Assembly (NCBI RefSeq): GCF_036324505.1
Contig: NC_086370.1
Location: forward strand, 24,082,565-24,146,564
Source of the DNA: Eleginops maclovinus
Lineage: Eukaryota; Chordata; Actinopteri; Perciformes; Eleginopidae
Length of the DNA stretch: 64,000 bases
Direction: 5' to 3'
The position numbers were made by a program, and so were the translations under genes. Position 1 is the stretch's first letter. Each line of letters begins with the position of its first letter. Under the pieces are notes generated by a model that had not been told where the DNA came from, made no database searches, and saw nothing but the letters and a program-made list of their open reading frames with translations. This document shows positions 15,148-26,308 of the stretch, piece after piece.

Positions 15148-15548
15148 TAAACTCTGAGAAGTGTTTCAGAAATAATGCTGGATGTGGTTTGGAACATCAT
15201 ATGGGGTTCAATCACGGCAGCGTTTAGCTGAGTCTCTCCGTCAGAAACTCTTCTCTTCAGACAGAGAGCTGTGCTCCAAAGGGGCGTGGCCAGCTTCAGC
15301 TCCAAAGGGGCGTGGTCAGCTTCAGCTCCAAAGGGGCGTGGTCAGCTTCAGCTCCAAAGGGGCGTGGTCAGCTTCAGCTCATTTGCATGAAAGCAAGCGA
15401 CAGTCACAGAATCAGCACTTCAGGAACAGGGCTGAAACACAGAGATAGCGGAAATGCATGATCTGTTTTGTATTTTGAGCAAAAGACGTCAGAGACATGT
15501 TTTTAATATATATTTGAGACCTATAATATATGCCATAAAAGATCATAA
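15148..15548 (+). repeat. MITE fragment with internal 26-bp VNTR (copy 1)
   Basis: Matches 38168-38777: both contain CTCTGAGAAGTGTTTCAGAA, GGAACATCATATGGGGTTCA and a block of GCTCCAAAGGGGCGTGGTCAGCTTCA 26-mers. This copy has four 26-mers (15273-15378), lacks the left part of the family and has a decayed right end. Confidence 0.8.
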
Positions 15549-15557
15549 TAGACACAT

Positions 15558-15558
15558 A

Positions 15559-15596
<38 letters not shown>
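15558..15596 (+). repeat. (GT)n microsatellite
   Basis: Pure GT repeat of about 38 bp, next to the LINE fragment. Confidence 0.95.
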
Positions 15597-15599
<3 letters not shown>

Positions 15600-16270
15600 A
15601 TTCAAATTCAAGAAGCTTTATTTATCCCGAGGGAAATTGCTGTGCTGTAGCAGGACAAAGTGGGAAAGTAATACAAAGTGAGAGGTAACATCAAACTAAC
15701 ATAAAACAAACTAAGTAAGTAAAAGCAATAAAATGACAGTTAATACGTAGGTATTTACAATATACAACAACACGCTCTGCGCAGTTTAGCAGCATATATC
15801 AAATAAAATCAGTACAACCTAAATAAAGTGATTTTGGCCTCAGGACGCAGTGTCTCCACTGTCCCTCTGACCTGACGTAGAGAAGTTAAAGAGTCTGATG
15901 GCCACAGGAAGGAAGCACTTCCTCTGGTGTTCTTTCTTAACCTCTGTACGAGGTTAGCACCTGGTGGAGAGGGTGAGCGTTGTTGTCCAGGATACTATGC
16001 AGTTTACTCAGCATCCTCCTCTCAGACACCACCAACAAAGAGTCCAGTTGGACCCCCAGGACGGATCCAGCCTTCCTGATGATCCTGCTGATCTTGTTGG
16101 CGTCTGCTGCCCTCAGCCTGCTGCCCCAGCACACCAAAGAGGATGGCACTGGCTACCACCGACTGGTGGTAGAACATCCTCAGCATGATGCTACATACGT
16201 TGAATGACCGGAGCCTCCTCAGGACATGGAGTCGGCTCTGGTTGTTCTAATATCTGCAGATTACCAGCAG
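15600..16270 (-). mobile_element. 5'-truncated L2-type LINE, 3' end
   Basis: On the minus strand 16149-15937 encodes the C-terminus typical of fish L2/Maui-like LINEs (WGSRLRAADANKISRIIRKAG, then RRMLSKLHSILDNNAHPLH). It is followed by the AAGCTTTATTTATCCCGAGGG-like tail. No reverse-transcriptase core remains. Confidence 0.82.
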
Positions 16271-16549
16271 CTCGGATCACTGGAGTCACAGAGGTGATTA
16301 CATCTGCTGAACAACCACAGAGGTGGGACTAATGTGTGTATACATACTGTAATCTGCCCCCCCCCCCCCACACACACACACACACACACAGCTGGATCAC
16401 ACACACACATCAATTATCATCCCTGCACAAAGTGGAATTATGGGGGATTACTCGCTGCACAAACGGATTACAGAGACCTTAATGTGAAGCAAGGGTCGGA
16501 GGTCAGCCCCCCCCCCCCACACACACACACAGAGACCTAAGATTCAAAC

Positions 16550-16830
16550 TCTCAAAGCTTTATTGAGCACAACCGACAACGACATGCAGGTCCACTGGAG
16601 GGAAGACAACACGAGCACAAGGAATGTTGTTGTTGTTTATATTATCTCCTGGACTCCTTTGTTTACTTTCGGAACTTGGTGACATCACTACGGAACACTC
16701 ATGCTCCTATACACTAAGGGGGCGGGACATCACTAAGCGGTTGACCAATCAGAGCAGAGCCGGCCAGCTGACACAAGCACGTTTTGGAAGCGTTGTTTGG
16801 GCTTTTATTTTGAAAGTTCAGAGGTGACAG
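16550..16830. repeat. Dispersed repeat resembling the MITE interior
   Basis: Contains GGGGGCGGGACATCACTAAGC and GGTTGACCAATCAGAGCAGAGC, also found in diverged form near 37650-37720 (inverted) and 47725-47775. Boundaries are unclear. Confidence 0.5.
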
Positions 16831-16970
16831 GAAATGCATGCAGAGGTCAGGAGCTTTATTATTGTTGTTATTGTTGTTATTGTTATTATTGATTATTATT
16901 ACTTCAGATAAACTGCTGATGCCTTAATGAGATTAACCCAAATATCACTCAAGTCATTCAGCGTAACAAG

Positions 16971-17007
<37 letters not shown>

Positions 17008-17239
17008 CCAGATGTGTGTGTGACAGCTGGATGCCTGATCTGTTTTTCTCTGGTCATATAACAGTTGGAGACAAACAGGACCCCCCCCCCTTTAAACCCA
17101 TTGACAGATTAATGTCCCAGCCTGCTCTGCACTGGGACTCATTATGGGATGTGATTACTGGACAATGCAGAGACAACCATCTTATTGTTGTTGTGTACAG
17201 AGAATTTGTTTATTATGGAAACATGTTTTATATATGAAC

Positions 17240-17545
17240 TACACCATGGGGGGGGGGGTGTGATGGCCCCCCCAGGACTGCTGACCTCCACCTGGATCCT
17301 CTTCCTCTTATTTACAGCCTCTGGACTCCCTCTGCTGTAAACGTGTTACCTGTTTAATTTAACATCTACTGCAGCTCTGTCCGTCCCGGGGGAGGGACCC
17401 CTCCTCTGTCGCTCTCCCGTTAACCTGGGGGGTTTCTTTGGGAGGGTCCGAGGACAGAGGGGGTGGTATTCTGTAAACTGTAAAGTCTGTGTGTGATATC
17501 GGGCTCTATAGATAAACTGTGGTTGATTGATTGATTGATTGATTG
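17240..17545. repeat. Interspersed repeat tail (common teleost type)
   Basis: Has TCTGTCCGTCCCGGGGGAGG, GTCCGAGGACAGAGGGG, CTGTAAACTGTAAAG and a (TTGA)n end, an arrangement I know from abundant teleost retroposon tails. Family not verified. Confidence 0.6.
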
Positions 17546-17850
17546 GGGGGGTTGTGCATTAATCACCTCCTTTCCTTCCTCCTTTTTTTCTTTCCTTCTC
17601 GACTCCTTTCTTACCTCCAAATATCCTAATATGTGCCTCGTTCTGTCTTCCCTTACCTCCTCTTTTCCTTTCCTATCTCCTTCTATCCTTCCTAGCCTCC
17701 TCTTCTTTCCCTCAGCTCTTCTCATTCTGTAGGTCCTGCAGAGTTAAGATTTTGTTTAGTGAGCTGTTCCTCCTGAAGCACCTGAACGCACCATCAATGA
17801 TGTCATAATAATGGTTTCACATTAGTTTGGAGAGAAAACATGACAGCAAC

Positions 17851-18410
<560 letters not shown>

Positions 18411-18462
<52 letters not shown>

Positions 18463-18486
18463 TGTGTGTGTGTGTGTGTGTGTGTG
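18411..18486 (+). repeat. (GT)n microsatellite
   Basis: GT run with a single GCGCGT interruption. Confidence 0.95.
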
Positions 18487-18773
18487 ACCTAATTCCTCGA
18501 CAATCAGCGTGGAGAGTGTTGTTTTTAAACCGGTCTTCACACTGCCAGCTGCTTCTCTCTCTTAAAGGAAGAAATAAATCCCAATAAATTAAAAATTAAA
18601 GAAATGAAAACAGGAGGGGCATGTGGCGCCCCCTAGAGGCCCCCGGGGGCCCCTACCGCTTCACTGGGAGTTCAGGAGGGGGTTCTTTATTTAAGATGTG
18701 TTGTCTTCTCCATATTTTAGTTTATTTTATGTGTTCACTGGCCTCATCAGGTCTCTGGACCCTCAGAGCTTCA

Positions 18774-18777
18774 CACA

Positions 18778-18819
<42 letters not shown>

Positions 18820-18833
18820 CATACACACACACA
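18774..18833 (+). repeat. (CA)n microsatellite
   Basis: CA run with CTCA and TTCA interruptions. Confidence 0.9.
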
Positions 18834-19379
18834 CCGTTGGCCATCGAGAGCAGCTCAGGGTTCAGGATCCAACCCGAGGACACATCCACATGTTGACTGC
18901 AGGGTCTGGGATCCTACCAGCAACCTACTGGTGGAAGGACGACCACGCTCCCTCTCAGCCGCAGTCGCACCCAATCAGGATGAAGATGAGGATGAGGATG
19001 TCGGGTGTTTCCAGGTTCTGGAGTTTGTTCTCGGATTGATTTCCTGTTAGTGCTTCATTGACCCCACTTGACCTTTAAATGAGAGCAGCATCTGTTAGCT
19101 TTCATTAACAAACACACACACACACACACACACACATTAATTATCCGGCTCATGGATCTTTAATCTGAACTTGAGGATTCTCATCTCATCCTCCAGGAAA
19201 TCCTCTCAAACACACACTCCATCTACACACTCTCACACACTCCATCTACACACTCTCACACACTGTATCACACAAACACTCTCACACACTGTATCACACA
19301 AACACTCTCACACACTGTATCACACAAACACTCTCACACACTGTTAATGTCCATTCACCTCTCTCTGATGCTCCTGGGG

Positions 19380-19955
19380 AGGCCCTCAGGAGGAGCTGCA
19401 GCTTCAGGAAGGATCAGATACAGAAACTCAAATCATTCAACACATGCAGCATCTAGAGAACCTTCAGCAGCCTGAGGAAACATGAGCAGCATTTAGAGAA
19501 CCTTCAGCAGCCTGAGGAAACATGAGCAGCATCTAGAGAACCTTCAGCAGCCTGAGGAAACATGAGCAGCATCTAGAGAACCTTCAGCAGCCTGAGGAAA
19601 CATGAGCAGCATCTAGAGAACCTTCAGCAGCCTGAGGAAACATGAGCAGCATCTAGAGAACCTTCAGCAGCCTGAGGAAACATGAGCAGCATCTAGAGAA
19701 CCTTCAGCAGCCTGAGGAAACATGAGCAGCATCTAGAGAACCTTCAGCAGCCTGAGGAAACATGAGCAGCATCTAGAGAACCTTCAGCAGCCTGAGGAAA
19801 CATGAGCAGCATCTAGAGAACCTTCAGCAGCCTGAGGAAACATGAGCAGCATCTAGAGAACCTTCAGCAGCCTGAGGAAACATGAGCAGCATCTAGAGAA
19901 CCTTCAGCAGCCTGAGGAAACATGAGCAGCATCTAGAGAACCTTCAGCAGCCTTG
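19380..19955. repeat. 40-bp minisatellite grown from a dispersed founder
   Basis: Starts with unique founder sequence (AGGAGGAGCTGCAGCTTCAGG, GGATCAGATACAGAAAC), then about 13 near-identical 40-mers of GCAGCATCTAGAGAACCTTCAGCAGCCTGAGGAAACATGA type (quoted unit spans 19486-19525). The founder recurs at 41810-42260 and 43130-43265. Confidence 0.9.
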
Positions 19956-20109
19956 AGTTGTGGGTGCAGTGCTTCATTTTGCAGGATATATGAAGTGTGT
20001 TGCACTTTGAGTGTGTGGTTTTGTGAATTGTGTTTAGTGTTTTGAGAAAATGAGCTGCTTTCAAAAGAAGTGTTTTAGAGATGGAAAAAAACAGTAAATG
20101 AGGGTTTGT

Positions 20110-20360
20110 TGGCAGCCCCCGCTAGTCTTTGCTGGTCTCTGCTGCCCCCTGCTGGTCACTGCTGGTCTCTGCTGCCCCCTGCTGGTCTCTGCTGCCCCCT
20201 GCTGGTCGCTGCTGGTCTCTGCTGCCCCCTGCTGGTCTCTGCTGCCCCCTGCTGGTCTCTGCTGCCCACTGCTGGTCTTTGCTACCCTCTGCTGGTCTTT
20301 GCTGCCCCCTGCTGGTCTTTGCTGCCCCCTGCTAGTCTTTGCTACCCCCTGCTAGTCTGT
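20110..20360 (+). repeat. Short minisatellite (CTGCTGGTCTCTGCTGCCCC)
   Basis: About a dozen imperfect units of 21 bp with TCTT/TCTC and CCCC/CACT variants. Confidence 0.9.
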
Positions 20361-21140
20361 CGGGAAACTGTTCCTACATGAAGCTGGTCAGAAACATATA
20401 AATACAAGAGTACATATTGGTTAAACTATTACAGTGTTGCATTAAATTAAAAGAGGTGCAAGTTTAAATAAATTAAAAAATAGCGTAAATATAAAAAATC
20501 AGTAAGTAATTATACAAACAAATATATTAATAAAGATAATAGCTAAATATGAATGTCAGTTTTGCAAATATAAATAAATATAGAGGGGTATTTAGTCGGT
20601 ACATGTAGTTAGGTAACATAAATACAAGTAGTGTAAATATTCATTAAATATTGTGCAAAAAATCCAGGTAGTGAGACAAATAAAAGTAGTCTAAATAAAC
20701 AAAATAAATGTGTTTATATGATTTTTTTTCGTTAGCAACATATAATTATTACTATTTATAATCATAATAATATTCAAACATTTGTCATTAATTCCAGTTT
20801 TACTGTCAAATACTCATAATATCGTTGATTTAAATGTTTTATAGTTTTACTAAAGCTACCAACATATAATTATTAATATATAGAATTAATTTCAATGAAA
20901 ATGGAAATATTGGATGATATAGTATTTACTTAGTTTATCTTTTATTAGTTTATTGTTACCTCCAGTTTTTACTTTAATATATGTATTTATTTAAATATAA
21001 TAAACCATATATATAAACCAGCTAGAAATACGTTTTATAAAGTCAATGATTCAGGTAGTCGTAAAGAATATGTCTCTATATCTGTATTTTAAATATAGAT
21101 ATTATTACTTACACTGTATTTATATATTTCTGTTTTGTTG
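20361..21140. other. AT-rich intergenic sequence
   Basis: No exon, inverted repeat or recognised element. It precedes the second zinc-finger gene. Confidence 0.6.
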
Positions 21141-21321
21141 TTGTAGTTCCAGACTCCAACCGGAGGGGGGCAGCTGCCGTAAACACTGCTGTTGCTGTCG
21201 TAAACACGGCTGTCAGTAAAGAAGCAGCAATGGCCGTTGTGACTCGGTCTTCAGGTTTTATTCTGTACTTCTTTTTAAAGTTTAAATAAGTGTGGTTTGG
21301 ATAAATGAAATAAGATGTAAA

Positions 21322-21569
21322 ATGCTGTGCTCTGTGGAGAGGCTGCTGGAGGACTTCAGGCTCTCAGCCGGATCCGAACTCCGCCGTAAACTCAAGCAAA
21401 GCGAGGACCCGAAAACTGAGGTCATTATAGCGATACTGTATTATTAATAAACACAGCTCACAGTCTCAGGAGTTATTGATGCATAATCTTATTTGTAATA
21501 TTTAGCGAATATTATTATTTTACTTAAAGACTTTAAATACGGATTTATTACTCTGTGTTGCTGAGTTAT

Positions 21570-21654
<85 letters not shown>

Positions 21655-23668
21655 GCAGCTGCTGGCAGTGGTTGAAAGGCTGTGTGAGGGTCTGCTGCAG
21701 GATCTGAAGGCGCTGCTGAACCTCAGTGAGGATTTTATGATCATAAGCATTATGTTATAATAAGATGACAAAGCTATCTGCAGCCTCTTCTCTCAATAAT
21801 GATAATAAAGTGTGTGTGTGTTTCCTGCACACACATGAACCCTCTCACTGTGGAGATATAAAACATTAATGTGCAGAAAATAATGACGTTCATGTTTCAA
21901 TCAAAAACTACATCATGTAAACAAACACGTATTAAAGGTAAAGTTCCATAAAACCACCTGTAGTGATGATCAGGGCTGAAGTCGGTTCAATTACTTCCTG
22001 TTTCTCTCTGCAGCCGAGCAAGCCCCGCCCCCTGCCGCTCAGCTGGAGGTGAGCCTCCAATCAGACGATGCGCCCTGCCAGAGCAGTGGATCTGGAAAGA
22101 GCCAATCAGAGCAGAGCAGTGCAGCAGGCAGCAGCCGGACCTTCAGCTGCAGCGTCTGCAGCCGTGTCTTCTCCCGGTGGGGGAACCTGACCGCTCACCT
22201 GCGGACGCACAGCGGACTGCGGCCCTTCAGCTGCTCCGCCTGTGGGGCGGCATTCTCGGCGCGCAGCAGCCTCACCGTACACCAGCGCACAGTGCACGGC
22301 CGGCAGCGGCCTCACCGTTGCGTTCAATGCGGGAAAACATTTGGCACCCGCAGCCACCTGAGGACGCACCTGTCTGCCGGGGGGGTTGCGTGTTCTGCCT
22401 GCGGGAGGGCAGTGGCGGCGAGATGTTGCCTCCCGGAGCACCGGCGCATCTGTCCCAGCGCCGTCAGCCTCAGCTGTGCAGACTGCGGGAAGACCTTCTC
22501 CAGACTGCGCCTGCTGTCTGTGCACCGCCGGCTGCACCTGAAGGAGAAACCCTTCCCCTGCCCCTCCTGCGGGAAAGGCTTCACCACACGCCGCAGCCTT
22601 AGCGTGCACCAACGCACTGTGCATCAAGGACTCAGGCCGTTTCCCTGCAGCGTCTGCGGGAAGGGCTTTAGCCAGCGCAGCGGCCTCACCGCTCACCTGC
22701 GCATGCACAGCGGCGAGCGGCCGCACGCCTGCACTCAGTGCGGGAAGCGTTTCTCGAGCAGCAGCGCGCTGTCCGTGCACCGCCGCATGCACAGCGGCGA
22801 GAAGGCCTTCAGCTGCGATGCCTGCGGGAAAAGCTTCAGCGTGTTGGTCAACCTGCGGCGCCACCGGCTCATCCACTCGGGCCGCCGCTCCTTCAGCTGC
22901 GAGGTGTGCAGCCGCAGCTTCAGCCAGGCTGCACACTTGAAGACGCACCGCGCCGTGCACAGCAGCGACTGGCCGTTCATCTGCAACGCCTGCGGGAAGG
23001 GCTTCCGGCAGCGGAGTGCGCTGCTGGCTCACGAGCGCAGCCACTCTGGCATCAAACCGTTCGGCTGCAGCCAGTGCGGGAAGAGCTTCTCCTCGGCCGC
23101 GGCACTGAAACGCCACCAGCGCACTCACAGCGATGGGGAGGCTCACGCCTGCAACGAGTGCGGGAAGAGCTTCAGCAGCGTCCACAGTCTGAAGACGCAC
23201 CTGCAGCTGCACGGCGCCACCAAGCCGTTCTGCTGCGAAGTGTGCGACCGCAGCTACAGCTCGCTCAGCTACCTGCGGACGCACCGCCGCGTGCACTCGG
23301 AGGGGAAGCCCTTCAGCTGCTCAACCTGTCAGAAGACCTTCTCCACCAAAGGCAGCCTCAAGCTGCACCAGCGCACACACAGCGGCGAGAAGCCGTTCGT
23401 CTGCGAGGTCTGCGGGAAGAGCTTCAGTGTGTCGCAGAACCTCGTCCGACACAGGCGCACGCACAGCGGAGAGAAGCCGTACGAGTGCAGCGTCTGCAGG
23501 AAGAGCTTCAGCCAGAAGAACAACCTGCAGAGTCACCAGCTGATTCACACAGGGGGGCGGCCGCTGCACTGCAGCGCCTGCAGCCGCAGCTTCACCTGCA
23601 ATCGCAGCCTGAGGGGGCACCGCTGCAGCCCCACAGCCAATCACATCGCTGCTGACCTCCTCACCTGA
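21322..23668 (+). CDS. Multi-finger C2H2 zinc-finger protein
   Basis: Putative nuclear DNA-binding protein. Exons 21322-21420 (MLCSVERLLEDFRLSAGSEL), 21659-21725 and 22014-23668 join with phases 0 and 1. The phases and the short helical N-terminal exons match those of the gene at 5561 (compare LLAVVERLCEGLLQDLKALL with the other's LSTLLDALCEEAVENILKTL). The last exon encodes about 18 consecutive C2H2 fingers ending at TGA 23666-23668. Fingers 3, 4 and 18 are atypical (finger 3 lacks a clean second His; 4 and 18 end His-Cys). The first donor (GTCATT) is weak, so the 5' exon is less certain than the finger exon. Multi-finger proteins of this type often bind repeats or transposons, but no target can be inferred. 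Confidence 0.82.
21575..21652 (+). repeat. (GT)n against a zinc-finger gene acceptor
   Basis: About 78 bp of GT ending in TTGCAG (21653-21658), the acceptor of the second exon. Confidence 0.95.
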
Positions 23669-24320
23669 CCTCGTCACTTGACCTCCTCACCTGACCTCCT
23701 CACCGGCCCCCATCACCTGACCCCGTCACCTGACCTCTTCACCTGACCTCCTCACCTGACCCCGTCACCTGACCTCCTCACCTGACCCCGTCGCTCAGCT
23801 ACCTGCGGACGCACCGCCGCGTGCACTCGGAGGGGAAGCCCTTCAGCTGCTCAACCTGTCAGAAGACCTTCTCCACCAAAGGCAGCCTCAAGCTGCACCA
23901 GCGCACACACAGCGGCGAGAAGCCGTTCGTCTGCGAGGTCTGCGGGAAGAGCTTCAGTGTGTCGCAGAACCTCGTCCGACACAGGCGCACGCACAGCGGA
24001 GAGAAGCCGTACGAGTGCAGCGTCTGCAGGAAGAGCTTCAGCCAGAAGAACAACCTGCAGAGTCACCAGCTGATTCACACAGGGGGGCGGCCGCTGCACT
24101 GCAGCGCCTGCAGCCGCAGCTTCACCTGCAATCGCAGCCTGAGGGGGCACCGCTGCAGCCCCACAGCCAATCACATCGCTGCTGACCTCCTCACCTGACC
24201 TCGTCACTTGACCTCCTCACCTGACCTCCTCACCGGCCCCCATCACCTGACCCCGTCACCTGACCTCTTCACCTGACCTCCTCACCTGACCCCGTCACCT
24301 GACCTCCTCACCTGACCCCG
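23261..24320 (+). repeat. Perfect 530-bp tandem duplication
   Basis: 23261-23790 and 23791-24320 look identical base for base wherever I compared them. The unit runs from TCGCTCAGCTACCTGCGGAC within the finger exon through the stop codon into the 3' flank. Confidence 0.95.
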
Positions 24321-24548
24321 TCACCTGACCTTCTCACCTGACCTCCTCACCTGACCCCATCACCTGACCTCCTCACCTAACCCCGTCACCTGACCTCCTC
24401 ACCTGACCTCCTCACCTGACCTCCTCACCTGACCTCCTCACCTGACCCCGTCACCTGACCTCCTCACCTGACCTCCTCACCTGACCCCGTCACCTGACCT
24501 CCTCACCTAACCCCGTCACCTGACCTCCTCACCTGACCTCCTCACCTC
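23668..24548 (+). repeat. CCTCACCTGA-type minisatellite around the duplication
   Basis: 10-11-bp units of CACCTGACCTC / CACCTGACCCCGT fill 23669-23790 and again 24199-24548. Confidence 0.92.
23791..24198 (+). pseudogene. Duplicated 3' end of the zinc-finger exon
   Basis: Encodes again the last four and a half fingers and the same C-terminal residues, ending at TGA 24196-24198. It lies 122 bp beyond the functional stop and has no start or acceptor of its own, so it should be 3' UTR or untranscribed sequence rather than a gene. Confidence 0.85.
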
Positions 24549-24989
24549 ATCATGTTTTAGATCGGAGGATTTTTATTCCTCGGATGAAACTCTGAGTTTT
24601 CAGATGTTTTATTTTTGCAGCTCATTCTGGGATTTCTGAAAGCCGTGCAGCCTTTAGCTGACCCGGAGATTTCTGAAATGAATCTTAGATTATCTTTGTA
24701 TTTAGTGCAGAACAGATTACTTGGAGATAAAAAGTGAGATGAACACTGTGCAGTGTGTATAAAAACCATAAAGAAACTTCACTTTCTTTAACGTGCCTCA
24801 GTTTCTCTGTTCTTCATGACATTTTAAATGTGTAATGGCAGTACATTTTCAATTGGCCTTACTTTAGTTTTATTATTTGAATTATCGCTGTTTTCTTTTG
24901 TCTATATTCGTCGTTACTTCAAGTTTCTATATTTTGAACTTTGTATTTTTTCATTACTCGTTTTATTTCTTTATTTAATTTTTTTAACT

Positions 24990-25620
24990 TCTCCTTTATT
25001 TACGTGTACAAGGAACATGAGGTCATCATGGGTGATACAGTTCAAATCAAAATATTCTTTTACACAGTCATACATACACATACATCATAGCCAAATGTCA
25101 CACTATTCAAGGTGCATACACAATCCATTTTTCAAACAAACAAAGGTAAGTCTCTCCATACAGTACATGTCTTGAATGATCCCATGCCACTGGTTCAATG
25201 TTGGAGGATCTGGTTGCAACCACCTTCTGGTTATGGCTTTCCTACCATTTGCCAGAAGAATCTTCAACAGGTACCTGTCCTTACGTAGGACTGTTTCGGG
25301 ATTTTACCGAGATATCAAATAACAAAATCTAAATCTAAATCTACCCCTATTATTTTATTTATCTCGGTTGACACCTCCCTCCAAAATGACTGAATTTTCG
25401 GACAGGCCCAAAAAACATGACAGTGGTTAGCCATAGGGGTACCACATTGTCTCCAGCAGAAGCCTCGGCTCTGCGTGCCTGTTTGTAGTGCTGTTAATTT
25501 AGGAGTTATGAAAAATCTCACCACATTCTTCCAGCCGAACTCTCTTAGAGATCTTGAATTTACAGTGGTCGCCTGTGTCTCACATATTTCTATCCAGGTC
25601 TCTTCTGATATTTGTGTTTC
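24990..25620 (-). mobile_element. L1-like LINE fragment
   Basis: Minus strand 25524-25315 encodes a C-terminal segment with CWRQCGTPMANHCHVFWACP, typical of the Cys/His region at the end of fish L1-clade ORF2. Reverse transcriptase and both ends are missing. Confidence 0.7.
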
Positions 25621-26250
25621 GCTTTATTTCTTTTAACTAATATATATTATTAATTATTATGTTATTCTGATTTTATTTCAAAAAACATTTTTTTTGTATT
25701 TACTTTTTTATTTAAAATATTTAATACATTTGACTTCATAATAAACTGTTTATTATTTATTTAGTTTTTTAATGATATTTTAGTTATTTTTCTTTTAATT
25801 TATTTTTTAAATATAGAGTATGATTATAACAATTAAAAAACATTAATTTTTATTTCAAAAAGTATTTTTTCATGTTATTTAAAATAAATGTATTTTTAAA
25901 AATATAAGTTGTATTTATATAATAATAAAACAATGATGTTTTTGTTGTTTAATATTTTTTAACATTCAAAAGAATAAGTGAGCGTTTCACATCAGGTCTT
26001 TTATTCTGAAGTCCGGCAGACAGGAAGCTGTCAGACCTCGGTATTTATTTTTCTTCTTTAAATGCATTTGTGATTTTATTTATTTTGATATAGACATACC
26101 AATTAAAAACTGACTGATTATTTTTATCATATTAATTCAATGATTAAAAATCACAATAGTTTGTAATATATGTTTTAACCTTCAGGAGACAAAAAAAGAT
26201 GCGTTTTGACATCAGGTATTTTATTTTGAAATTCCCTTAGATAGGAAGCT
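25621..26250. other. AT-rich intergenic sequence upstream of apmap
   Basis: No gene seen. A diverged pair of segments (TTCACATCAGGTCTTTTATTCTGAA near 25986, similar to 26208) suggests a small duplicated repeat. Confidence 0.5.
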
Positions 26251-26308
26251 GTCAGTCCTCTACGTATCCTCCGTTTCTCTCTCGCGCTCTGTTACCGGGA
26301 TAAACACC

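Noticed and set aside
22106..23296. 396-codon minus-strand frame opposite the zinc fingers
   Set aside because: Antisense shadow of a GC-rich finger exon with strong codon periodicity on the plus strand.
23821..24207. Independent short zinc-finger gene
   Set aside because: It is the second copy of a perfect 530-bp duplication without start codon context, acceptor or N-terminal exons.
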